From Rhizophlyctis rosea (lineage: Eukaryota > Chytridiomycota > Chytridiomycetes > Rhizophlyctidales > Rhizophlyctidaceae), in the NCBI GenBank assembly GCA_027596075.1, contig JADGJC010000311.1, positions 1 through 24,078 of the forward strand: 24,078 nucleotides of DNA. The letters are read 5' to 3'. The notes under the pieces are model-generated. The model saw nothing but the letters and a program-made list of their open reading frames with translations, had not been told where the DNA came from and did not search any database. A program made the position numbers and the translations under genes. This document shows, piece after piece, positions 1 to 10,140 of the stretch (the stretch's first letter is position 1; the number at the start of each line of letters is the position of its first letter).

Positions 1-395
1 CTCGTTCCTTTGTTCTTCTTTCACCCTCCTGTTCTGTGAGAAGAGCTTGCAACATCCCACATCCAACTCATCACACAGTCAGAAAAAAACCGCCAACTCA
101 TCGATCATTGCCAGGACTGGACATGTTTACTGCTTGTTTGTTACTTGGACTGTACAGCAAAAAAACTATCTACTCCAAAAAACGGGGAGATGAACCCGTC
201 CCTTTCTCTTTTTCTCTCTCTCTCTCTCTCTCTCATTCGACCCTTTCCGAAAAAAGTGTCAAAGTCTACGTTACTTCTCTTCCTACTCAAAAAAGATCCC
301 AAAAGTCTCTTTCTTTCTCACGCTAAAAGACGTGACATCTCTTCCAAAAAAGGGAACCAAAAACCCTTCTCCAAAAAACCACGTCTCACCCCTCC
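1..395. other. 3' flank of the methyltransferase gene; no gene seen
   Basis: No supportable gene. The stretch lies downstream of the minus-strand methyltransferase stop codon, so on the gene strand it would be 3' UTR and terminator DNA. The plus strand is pyrimidine-rich and holds seven A-tracts of six or seven bases (83-89, 159-165, 177-182, 250-255, 289-294, 346-351, 373-378), which are T-runs on the gene strand. A (TC)n microsatellite sits at 213-234. The open frames here are lysine/serine/leucine-rich translations of simple sequence. Confidence 0.6.
213..234. repeat. (TC)11 microsatellite
   Basis: Perfect TC dinucleotide run of about 22 bp inside a pyrimidine-rich stretch. Confidence 0.9.
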
Positions 396-2456
396 TCAAA
401 CCACAACCCCATCAACATCCATCCTATCCCCAACCTCCCCCTCCCCCTCCTCCTCCGGCTCCGGCGACTCCGCGACCGTCACCATACCCCCAGCTCCATG
501 ATGACTCGGCAACGTATGTGTTGTCACACGCGTGCCGTACGGCCCAGCAGCAGCAGCAGCAGCAGCGTCGGCGTGCATGAGGGGTTTGACGACCATGCAC
601 CTGTTCCCGTTCGTGTCGAGCGTGATGGTTGTGTGGTGGTGTTTCTTTGTTGTTGTGGTGGGTTTTGGTTTTCTTTTTGGTGGCGCGGAAGCGAATGTCA
701 GGGGTTGGAGTAAGGTTGTTGTTGGTGGGGTGCTGGTGGGGGGTTTTGCGCGGGGTGGAGAGGGCGAGGGGGATTTGGTGGTGGTGCTGGTGGTGGTGCT
801 GGTGGTTTCGGTGAGGGTGGTGGGGATTGTGGGCGGGGGGTGGGTGATGAAAGATTTGAAGGCCCAGGTGTTGAAGCCGGGGATGGCGCCGACGCGGCCA
901 AAGACTGCGCAGAAGGCGTCAACTTGTGGGCCTCTGAAGTCATCAAATGATTGAAGTGTGAGGTATGTATATGGTGGATGCTTTGAATCGAAATATAATT
1001 AAAGGACACAAGGGCCAGAAATACTCACAGGTACACAAGCACATGCGACTGATCATGCAACACCTTCTCCCTCCCCGTCGGCGTCGAAAACGCCAACTTG
1101 TTCGTAAAGTAACAATGCGGCCACCTCTGCACCCTCGTGAACCACGCCGACCCCAAATCAACCTGCAAGAGCACAAACACGCTCGTGACTTCTTTCGCCA
1201 GGAACTTCTGGTCCGCCGCCAGGAACCACTTGCTTTGGCGTGGGCCGTTCGCGTCGTGGCCAACGGGTGGGGAGAGCCACACGTTGCCGTGCCAGGGCTT
1301 GCTGAGGCCGTCGGAGGTTTCGGAGTAGACGGTTAGGGCGAGTGGAGGTTCGTGGAGGGAGTTAGCAAAGTCGGTGCTGGCGGGGTCGAGGTCGAATTGC
1401 GGTTTGGTGAGGACTTTGCGTGCTGCGGCGATGATGTCGGGTGGGGTGTAGAGTTCGTTGGCGAGGTCGCTGAATGCCACGCCCGTTTCTGTTAGGGTGG
1501 AACATGGTGTTAGTGGACGTCATTCCTCAGGATGAAGTGCTTGCTCGACCCTACGAACCGTATTTCACAGTCATCGCCACCACATGCTCCTCCGTGATCG
1601 TTTGGCCTGACCGACACACTTCCCTCCAGATCCGGCGGCGGACTTCCGGTTTGAATTTGTGCAGGGAGCGGATGTGGGAGATGTTCACCGGTATGGGAAG
1701 TGTCGGGTCCAGGACGAGGGATTCGTAGACGGTTCTGTATACGTAAGAGACGATTGAGTATATCTTTGTTCGTGTGTATGTGTATGGTAATTCATCGACG
1801 GGACACTCACGCTGAGCAGAGGTATGTGTTTGTCGTGCGTCGGCTGAAGCTGAACTTGTTTTTTGCATAGATGTAGATGGACTTTTCTGGAGCTGTTGGA
1901 TATCGGAGACGATGAAGATGAGTCGGCTGATATGCATGTCAAAGTTGTTCATTATGATACGCACCGTAAAGCTTGTCCTCTTCGATTTCTCTTAGCGCAG
2001 CCGCTGTGTGGTGTAAAGAATGGAAGGTATACATGAGTATTTGTCGCAGGCAAGGGAACATGCATGTGCCATATGCAGTACTGTCATCATACTGTGCGCT
2101 GCGCGCAGTTGTGTGTCAACTCTTTTGACTCAGTGATCTTCTTCGCAGACTGACCATCCTTCTGTCTCACCAAACCCACCTCCCAACCTTTCATCACCCA
2201 TCCCCAGCCGCTTCGTCTCAACACCAAACTCAGGTTTGCTTCCATCACCCAAGCACAACTCACCAACAAGAAAGAACTTCCCGGTCCCCAAGTGCTCCCT
2301 GATAGTAGCCTCCAACTGCTCAAGCTTGTCGTGGTGCATGTCCTCCTCCCACTTGCGTTTTGGGAGTATCATTTGCCCGGCGCGACGGTCGTATGACGGT
2401 TCCTCGAGGCCGTACGCGCGGGCGGTTGGGGCGTATGGGTCGTCTACCGTGAGCAT
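396..2456 (-). CDS. HTH/ParB-like module fused to phage-type DNA N6-adenine methyltransferase (Dam family)
   Basis: Predicted nuclear DNA-adenine methyltransferase. Exons on the minus strand: 2456-2264, 2003-1965, 1892-1811, 1734-1559, 1488-1029, 933-396. All five introns are GT-AG (260, 72, 76, 70, 95 bp), and the joined frame is 495 codons plus TGA. ATG 2456 has A at -3; the open frame extends 5' of it without another ATG. Residues about 58-163 resemble bacterial/phage HTH proteins: LREIEEDKLY, then FSFSRRTTNTYLCSA, then a helix rich in Arg around RSLHKFKPEVRRRIW. Residues 164-342 match the Dam/phage MTase family (PF05869 type): YTPP (177-180), FDLDPAS (195-201, SAM-binding region), VWLSPPVG (233-240, catalytic motif IV), and an F-G-x-x-G-x-I-P-G block near the end. 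Every splice falls inside a conserved block and restores it. The C-terminal 150 residues are Thr/Pro-rich, with PPKRKPK (401-407), an Ala7 run and an acidic end. Oddities: motif IV lacks its aromatic residue, and one donor is GTTCGT. DIRS-type retroelements also carry Dam-like domains, but no recombinase or reverse transcriptase is visible here. Activity is inferred. Confidence 0.85.
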
Positions 2457-4799
2457 TTTCTCTTTTGGGATGCGTGTTTGTGTATATGGGGGGTGTGGGT
2501 GTGTGTGGGAGGAGGTGTACGGGGTGTTGGGGAGATTAGTGGGTTGTGTGGGAAGGGGGAATGTCGAGATCTCCACGGTGGGAGAGGTAGAGGTGAGAAA
2601 TGATAGTGAAGTGTGTGGGAATATGTTGGCCCTGACTGGGCGCGAGTGTGAATTTCGGGTGATGCGTTCACTCTTTGCACCATGCAGTCATTGGGGGGTC
2701 TTGCGTGTTTGCTCCCCCCTCAAAATCTATCATTGGTTTGATCATTATATCATGGCGGGCCAGTGACTGACACACACAATGACATAAGCATGGGGCCACT
2801 CGGGCCAGGAAAAGGGTCAACCAGATCATGTTGTGCACCACATTCAAACAACCTAAACAACCTTCTTCAAGTGGGATGACCGCATTGATTTTGACAGTGA
2901 TTTAGCGTATGCAAAAAAATGAGGATGAAGCATGCCCAAGACTTAGACTAGAACACACGCAATTTGGTGATTTTCTGTATGTATTTGTATGTATTGGCAT
3001 TCGTGATGCACATTGCTTTACTTAGATAATTTGAAGAAGGTAAATGCATACTGCAGATGGCCAAAAGGAAACCAGTATTACGACGATACCAAGTAATCTG
3101 CAGGTGAGCTCCACCTATCCGCGGCTGCACATTGCTAATATGCAAACTTCATTGTAGCAGTGCAACGTACAATGCGCAAGTGTTGCCATAAGTTGCCTTC
3201 GATATGTCGTATCAAAACTGCATCCCATGGAAGCCCAGTCAGCAAAGAAGCAAAATTGCCACCCCAGTACATTCCCCCAAGATAGGTTGCGAAAATCCCA
3301 GCGCCTCTCTGCTGACTTCTTCATGCATGATAAGGATAATGTTGTTCAAATCATAGAATGAATGAATATGAGATGATACATACGACTATGTTAAATGAAG
3401 TTACTATTTGCGTCTATGCATCTCTCCTAAAGTTGGCAAGATGATCTGTGCTCAGCGTCGGTTCCCAATGGATATGTGCCCCGATATGCCATTCCTTTTT
3501 TTCAACGGATACTTAGAGCAAAGGTCATTAACGCGCCATTGTTGAACGTCAAACACCTTCACAATAGTATCTGCTTTTGACACTGTCAAAGATGAACAGA
3601 GAAAAACAGTCGATATGGCGTGGAACACGGATGAAGATCCGACATCCAGATCAAACCCTGCATCACGCACTGCACCATTTGATAGAAGTGATAGATAAAC
3701 CCCTATGCTTGTCATTTCGTTCCGGGGCTGAATGTGTGCCCCACCAGACGCATCTTCGGAGTCTTCCAACATTACACTCGCAATCGATTACATATCAAGA
3801 TGTAGTGGAACAAAGAAAGATGCACACTGATAGGCACATAGCTGTTTTTCCGTTCTTCTTGTCACTGTTGCACTTCATCTCAGACGCTTCTTTGTGTGCG
3901 ATGGGTAAGCGAACGCTGATGCGCAGGCCTGCATTACCGAAGGAGGAAGGGGCAAATGTGCGGGAAAAAAAGTAATACAGCACCATTGTACACTCATGCT
4001 TAAAGGATTCACTGCTTTTAATGATGATGGGGCGGCAGGAACCGAACAGATTCGAGATGTTTTTGCTGACTGATGGTTTTATCGTGGGAGTATACGCTTC
4101 CTGTATGATCAGGGCCATCTGAAAATCCTACTGAAACTTTGACGTGCATCACGCTGGCTTCGTCGAATTTGCGGCGTGGCTTTGTTTGTATTGAGAGCTT
4201 TCTTTTTGTCGTGACACTCAATGTCGGACTATGACACACAGAAAAGGAAAAGGAAGTGAGCGGTGAGGGTGATGAATTGCAAAGTCTCTCATCTGTATCG
4301 AGAATCGCGCCATTCAATGCAGTATTCCATTTCCTCATGTTTTGAGAGTTTTAGCCTTACGAACAAGTCACTCTTAGTGACGTAAGGAGAACCTCATCTG
4401 CATAGTCAGGTGATACATTCCAAACAGATTCGCAGGTTCTACATTCGAGCGATATGTTGTGCGCAATCTTCCAGCTGCCATCATCCAGATTGAATTGAAC
4501 AACAAGAATTCACAATATAACGCACGTCCTCGTGCAAAAAAATGCAGTCGGCCAAGCAAGCGAATGGGGTGCGTCATGACCACCATGTTCTGCACCACAT
4601 TCAAAGAAACGTTTTGGCGTCAACTGGGGACAATAATGGGATGCTGAATCCGGAATGTGCAAAAGGCCTTCATGGCTGCGCATCCTTAGAGCTCGACGAG
4701 ATGACATCCGGTACGGTTGTACATGTGGTCAAATGCATCGCGTCCAAGAAACTATGAATTTGCCGATATTCCGCGTTTTGAGCTAGCGTAACATTCACC
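2457..4799. other. Gene-poor stretch with two weak minus-strand open frames
   Basis: No recognisable gene. 2457-2760 is the likely 5' region of the methyltransferase gene: it is G/T-rich on the plus strand (C/A-rich on the gene strand) and has no other ATG in the gene frame. Two minus-strand frames begin with ATG and have plausible codon use, 3452-3772 (106 codons) and 4018-4338 (106 codons). Neither shows a domain I recognise and no splice pair joining them was found. A shared word, CACCACATTCAAA, occurs near 2837 and 4594; it is too short to prove a repeat. Chance open frames are a sufficient explanation. Confidence 0.4.
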
Positions 4800-6421
4800 A
4801 GTCAGTCAGAAAGTCTGACTCCGAAAAAAAGCAGAGCACACGGATTGGGAAATTGGAGACTGGCCGGATGATTGCCTGCTTCTGGTGATTTATGGCTTAT
4901 GGTGGTTAGTCTCAATAATCTGTTCCGGATCAAGTAGGACGAGGACCGCTCACTCAGCAAAATGGGCAAGGCAAAAAGTGAAGAGACGTACCCAGTCAAG
5001 GGCATATGTTCCACATTTAGTGAGACACACCGCTTCTCCGGTGTCTGCGCGTAATGAGATGTGATCATTTGTGTATCTGAACCCTGCCAAGCGAACCACA
5101 GACCGAAGTAAGCTCCAAGTGCTTCACGTTCAAATGATAACCAATTTGTGGGCATCTTGAACTTACTTGGATGCGCATGTCTATGACAGGGGAGTGGATC
5201 ACCTCTTGAAGCCTTGTAATATCTTTTTCCCCCGATCAGTTTAAACGAATAGTTCGATTGCTCGTCCACAGAGGACTGATATCAATGCAATGAGATATCA
5301 ATGCAATGGGATTGAATAAGCCACTTTCCGCCAAACAAGAGCTCCAACACTCGCATTAGAGACCGCGTCCTTCATCACAGCAATCGACGTTGGTCTAAGT
5401 CTGCGTTTGATAGTTGAGCTTCTAACTTAACTTCTCATTGCTAATTCATTCAGATGTGAAGACGATGCAGGTCGGGACTTGGCTGATCCACCCCAACACG
5501 ATGCAAACATTCATGGTTCAACCCCGGTTTGAATGGCGTTGTGAAGGATGCAACGTCCTGCCTCGTCCATATGTGGTTCGACGCTATGCTGATCTGGAAG
5601 GGCGGCAATTACTGTTTGCCGTCGTCGGATTGGGTAACAGAGAGGTGTTGGGACCCATGTTCAGCATTCATTAACCATCAGAGTTCATGTCAGCACCTTC
5701 AAAAATTGCGTCGTTGTTAGCTTTGTCAAGGCGTATTGTTTGAACGGAATGAGCGGTCTCTTCCGTGATTTTGGAATTGAAGAGCTCAGAGGGTCACCCG
5801 GAAATCGGAGACTTCACAAGACTTGCACGGAAAAGAAATCGTCGGACTATCCAATACATGTGTGGCAAGGCGGTGAGGATTGCACGTCTTACTGCTTGTC
5901 AGCCGATCTGTACAGCTACATCCCAACCCAGTGCAGGTTCTCTTTTGAGCATGTAGAGGATACAACCAATTGATAACTGGGCCTTGAAAGGTGACCAAAG
6001 TCGCCGCGACCACAAAGAAAGGATGAATTTCGGTCTGGCAATCACCGGTCAATTGAAAGTTCCATATGCTCACCAGTTGCTCACGATTCAGTAGAAGTAG
6101 TTTTTCAAAACCAATTCTAGTTGACTGGATACTGGATACCGCAAGAGCCTGACATTCATGATGGCAATTCGTCACTCACAATTTTCCATCCAACGTTGGT
6201 GTTTTGAAACTCCATGGGTATAGTCTGCCGAGTCTGAATGGGCAACTATCTCAATGGACAAACAAACATAATTATGTAATCACCCGGGCCAGATTTGGCG
6301 CTCAAGTGGGCTAAACAAGCTAAACAGTGGCCACAAACAACCCTGTGGTCACAACGGCCATTTTGCGCGTTTCCTCCCTCCCCAACACCCTTTCTGCTAC
6401 CGTAATCGCTCGTACCGCACA
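4800..6421. other. Unassigned stretch leading to the sphingosine kinase promoter
   Basis: No recognisable gene. Contents: a small inverted repeat at the left edge (AGTCAG...CTGACT, about 4804-4820); a 155-codon minus-strand open frame at 4802-5269 and a 78-codon plus-strand one at 5438-5674, both without identifiable domains; a 16-bp tandem duplication at 5278-5309; and, at about 6340-6421, a pyrimidine-rich stretch just before the kinase ATG that is probably its promoter/5' UTR. The open frames carry possible splice-like sites (a GTAAGT in the minus frame near 5170), but no multi-exon model holds together. Confidence 0.4.
5278..5309. repeat. 16-bp tandem duplication
   Basis: Two adjacent copies of GATATCAATGCAATG followed by A or G; 15 of 16 positions are identical. 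It lies in non-coding sequence. Confidence 0.85.
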
Positions 6422-8458
6422 ATGTCTTATACAGCGAAGGCGCAAATTTTGTGGGACAATAGCGAGGGTGCTCGGACGATATGTGGAGCGAGTGCGCCGA
6501 AGGGAGGTCCCCGACGTGAAGTAGACGTGACGATAGGGAATGACGGTGTGAGGTTCACGCCACATGATACAGGTGAGAAGTTGACGTATATCTGCAAACT
6601 CGTAGTCTTCTGTCGCTTACCAAAACCGTTTCTTGGCCAAGCCTATCCGACCAGCCCTCCTATACCAAAGCACTTCATCTTTGGCGCCACCTTCACCCGT
6701 CCTAACCCAAAGCCGACCTCCATATCTTCCTCCTCGACAGCCGCGACCCTCTCCGCCGGTGTTAGTTCTATTGCCACGTCGCCGACGCGCTTTTGGACAT
6801 TGCACACAGTTCACTGTCCGGGTGGTAACACTGAGAAGAAGCCGGGGATACGACAAGTCGTTTTTGAGTGTGAGGATGTTGAGACGGCCGAGGAGTGTGT
6901 GCGGCATGTCAGGGAGTCATTGGGCGGACAGGGTGTTGGGCGGGTGGATGGTAAGGCATTGTTGGTTTTTGGAAACGCGATATGCAGGAGTCTGATGGCA
7001 CTTTTGACATGAAGCACATAAGAAAGTACTATTGATACTTAACCCCGTCGGTGGGACCAAGAAGGCTATGAAAATATACCGGAAAGTCGTAGCTCCCATG
7101 TTCCGTCTCGCAGGACGAGAACTTGAACTAAAGCGTATGTTACTCTCCAATGCTTGTCATTCAGATATGGAAAACTCATTGCATGACGCCAACAGCTACT
7201 AAATACGCACTACACGCAACGGAGATCGCGCGCTCGCTAGACACCACGGCTTATTCTGCGCTTTTAACTCTCAGCGGTGATGGTGTATTTCATGAAGTTG
7301 TGAATGGACTACTGACGCGACCTGATTGGGAGGAGGCGAGGAAGTTGCCGGTTGGTTTTATTGGAGGCGGTATGTGGGGAAACTTGACATTGTAGTGCCC
7401 ACTGAGAATGGCATGTCACTCACTAACGTTTAATGGTAACCACAGGCTCCGCCAACGCAATGAGCAGAAACATTGACGCGTTGACTCCAGAGCTTGCTGC
7501 ACTAGCTGTCATTCAGGGTAGGTTGATCATTCTTGTTTCACAGTTCATCAAATTGAAAGCTTATTATGCGCCGACAGGCGAAACGCGCCCAATGGATGTA
7601 TTCTCCGTAACTCAGAACGGTGTAGTTACATACTCCCATCTACAGGTCATGTGGGCCCTACTGGCAGATTTAGACATAGAGTCAGACCGCTACCGGTGGC
7701 TGGGATCCGAACGCTTCACACTAGCTGCTATTATCCGCCTTATCAAGCTTAGGACATACCGCGGAAACCTTTACTATCTTCCGGTAAATAGTACTGGACA
7801 GTCGGGAACACTGATTTCAGACCACAGCGATTCAGCAACGGACATGAACGGCCTTGCAAAACGAGACGGCTTCGCACCACCTATGTCTGCCGAACATACC
7901 CGTCTGTCTCTCGCCACGTCGGATACTCAGCTCCTCCCCCTATCGTCCGCCACACCCGTTACCATCCCCCCCGAAACAACTCCCAACCACGGCCCCGCCC
8001 GCATCTACACCGCCCCCAACTCCCCACCCTACACCTCCTGGCCCTCCCGCCTCAACTGCCCCTTCACCTTCTTCGTCGCCACCAACCTCCCCTGGATCTC
8101 CGCCGACTTCCTCACCTCCCCGCAAACCCGCCTGAACGATGGCGCCCTAAACCTCATCTGGTCCGAAACCATGTCCCGGTGGCAAGGGCTGCAGTCCGTT
8201 CTCGATCAGGGTAGCGGGGCATATTTGAAATTTGATTTTGTGAGGAGTGAGATGGTGAAGGCGTTTGTGCTTGAGCCGGAGGGGTGGACGTATGATTCGG
8301 GGAAGGGGCCGGGAGAGGGGGAGAAGAAGGGGATTTTGGATGTTAGTGGGGAGGAGGTTGCGTATGGGCCGGTTAGGGTTGAGGTTCATCCGGGGGCTTT
8401 GAGGGTTGTTACGCCGCCTTGGTTGGATGAGGAGGAGTGGAGTCGGAGGGCGAAGTAG
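6422..8458 (+). CDS. Sphingosine / long-chain-base kinase (DAGK-catalytic fold)
   Basis: Phosphorylates sphingoid bases at the 1-hydroxyl using ATP; fungal relatives act at membranes in sphingolipid turnover. Exons: 6422-6950, 7027-7134, 7196-7369, 7446-7517, 7578-8458; introns of 76, 61, 76 and 60 bp, all GT-AG. The joined frame is 587 codons plus TAG. Residues 1-175 form a poorly conserved N-terminal region. The kinase core runs from about 177: NPVGG (182-186, nucleotide loop), TKYALHATEIA (214-224), SGDG (239-242, with catalytic Asp241), FHEVVNGLL (244-252), GGGSANAM (269-276), then DLDIESDRYRWLGSERF and RTYRG, typical of sphingosine kinases rather than plain DAG kinases. A Pro/Ser-rich insert follows before a C-terminal strand-rich part ending in PPWLDEEEW. 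ATG 6422 is preceded by CACA (A at -3). A further stop-free 69-bp intron, 6573-6641 (GTGAGA...AAG), is possible. The LDAH gene follows on the same strand. Confidence 0.9.
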
Positions 8459-8842
8459 GTTTTTGTGTTGTTTGTTGTAGTAGAGTCGATCTTTTCCAGT
8501 TTAACTGGTCGCGTCTTACTATTTGGTTATATTAGTACGGAGCCGAAATGGCCAGAATCTGGCTCGGGTAATATGTCAATCGCGCTGAAACGAGCTGTAG
8601 GATGGGTAATGGGCGGCATAGTGGTGTTATTTTGTGCGCGGAGGTTGTTTGTACATATAGATTGTGGTTTTCGTAATTTGTAATTGAATTAGGACTCCAG
8701 AAATGTGGGGGGGAAGTTTAAAAAATGGCGCAGGCGATTTGACTATTTAGGATATATTGGTTACTGAAATGACGTTTCGGCCTCTCCGCAAAAGTCTTCT
8801 GGTTTCTTTCCCGACATTCACCACATCAGTTTCTTGACCACA
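8459..8842. other. Intergenic: kinase 3' end and LDAH promoter
   Basis: 384 bp between two genes on the same strand. It should hold the kinase 3' UTR and poly(A) site and the hydrolase promoter. A pyrimidine-rich leader (about 8780-8840) runs into the CCACAATG start context. No further gene is visible. Confidence 0.6.
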
Positions 8843-10140
8843 ATGTCAAATATGTTTCCCACCACCGCCTCAACAACCAAGATACCTGAAGTAGCGCAAA
8901 GTCGCTACGAGATATGGGATGTCGATGGACAACAAACGGAGGTGCTAATATTTGCTCCTCCAGCAGACGTTGCCCCCACGGCTCTGGTGGTGATGATTCC
9001 AGGTAGTCGGCGAACAACTGGGTTGTAGGACATTGTTGTCAACATAATACTGGCCGACTGACTTCTCCGACTGCAACCACCAGGCAACCCTGGTGTAACA
9101 CAATACTATGGAACCTTCCTTGCTGAGATATATCGTGAATATGGACACCATCTCCTGTTGGTTTGCCGTATGTGCTCGATGATACCGGTAGTTGGGTGTG
9201 CCATTCCAAGCAGTAACAAACAGATCTCCAGCACAACACCTGGGTCACTCCACTTCTGTCCGTCATGAAAAACGTCATACACTACAAGACCAAATTGCGC
9301 ATAAGATAGCCTTTGTGACTGCCCTTGTCAAAAGCTACCCACCCAACACTCCCGTAATCCTTGTTGGACATAGTATAGGCGCTTACATTGCTTTACACGT
9401 AAGCCTGGGTCCATCCACTACTGAATTTCCACCATTCCACCACGTCCTCATGTTTGAATGATGGCTCTAAACCCGCAGGTCCACCACGCCCTCCCCACCC
9501 TCCCCATCAACCGCACAATCCTCCTCTTCCCCACCCTCCACTCCATGACCTCCACCCCCGCAGGCCGCTTCATCCAATACCTCGCCCAATCTCCATTCCG
9601 AGACATTGGCGCATTTACCATCGGAATCTGCCAAACCCTCCTCCCCACATCCCTCTTCCGCACACTTGTCGGAATCGCTTCGGGCCAACGTGGAAGGGAC
9701 TTAGAAATCACGTGTGGGAAGTTATTGACGGGAGAAACGGTGCTGCAGGCACTTACATTGGCAGAATGTGAGATGAGGGAGGTTGGGGTGTTGGGAGAGG
9801 AGATGGTGCGGATGTTGGAGAGGCTTAGTGGGAAGTTGACGTTTTATTATGGGGTGACGGATCATTGGTGTCCGGTGTCGCATTATGAGGATATGAAGGG
9901 GAGGTTTCCGGATGGTAAGATATCCGTACTGCATATTTTTATTTAGCTAGATCGGGGTTGGAGATGCCTGCTGCTTTCGGATGATGCGGTCGTGTTCTGA
10001 TCTTTCCTCTTCTCGTCGGCCCCACAGGTGACATACACTTGTGCAATGACTCCTTACCTCATGCCTTTGTATTGGGATATTCGGATATAATGGGAAGGAA
10101 GGTCGCAGGGTGGATTGCGGACGCTTTGAAGAAAAGCTAA
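8843..10140 (+). CDS. Lipid-droplet-associated serine hydrolase (LDAH / DUF2305 family)
   Basis: Alpha/beta hydrolase of the LDAH family, which associates with lipid droplets and is implicated in neutral-lipid or sterol-ester turnover; the natural substrate is not settled for the family. Exons: 8843-9002, 9084-9167, 9232-9398, 9479-9914, 10028-10140; introns of 81, 64, 80 and 113 bp, all GT-AG. The joined frame is 319 codons plus TAA, the usual family size. Motifs: VVMIPGNPGVTQYY (49-62, oxyanion region), QHLGHS (83-88), LQDQIAHKIAF, VGHSIGAYIAL (126-136) with nucleophile Ser129, LLFPTLHSMTSTP, VTDHWCP with probable catalytic Asp265, and LPHAFV with catalytic His294. Each splice rebuilds a conserved block. 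ATG 8843 lies in CCACAATG; the open frame extends slightly upstream without another ATG. The second acceptor (9231) was chosen because an alternative at about 9211 would make a 44-bp intron. No signal peptide is seen. Confidence 0.92.

Noticed and set aside
532..954. Long plus-strand open frames over the methyltransferase gene
   Set aside because: They are antisense shadows of the C-rich last exon; the minus strand carries the conserved family motifs and splice sites.
396..2456. DIRS-type retroelement as the source of the Dam-like domain
   Set aside because: No tyrosine recombinase, reverse transcriptase/RNase H or split repeats were seen within reach, and the gene has five spliceosomal introns. 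It remains a possible distant origin.
2831..4610. Shared CACCACATTCAAA word as a dispersed repeat
   Set aside because: The match does not extend convincingly beyond about 13 bases by eye.
5560..5600. GGTTCGACGC word resembling a tRNA T-loop
   Set aside because: No flanking T-stem, acceptor stem or anticodon arm could be paired.
5438..5720. Two overlapping plus frames with tryptophan/cysteine-rich translations
   Set aside because: No domain and no splice evidence; both frames cannot be real. Listed only as part of the unassigned region.
7854..8135. Plus- and minus-strand frames inside the last sphingosine kinase exon
   Set aside because: Pro/Ser-rich and Gly-rich translations of a C-rich insert; they overlap a confident coding exon.
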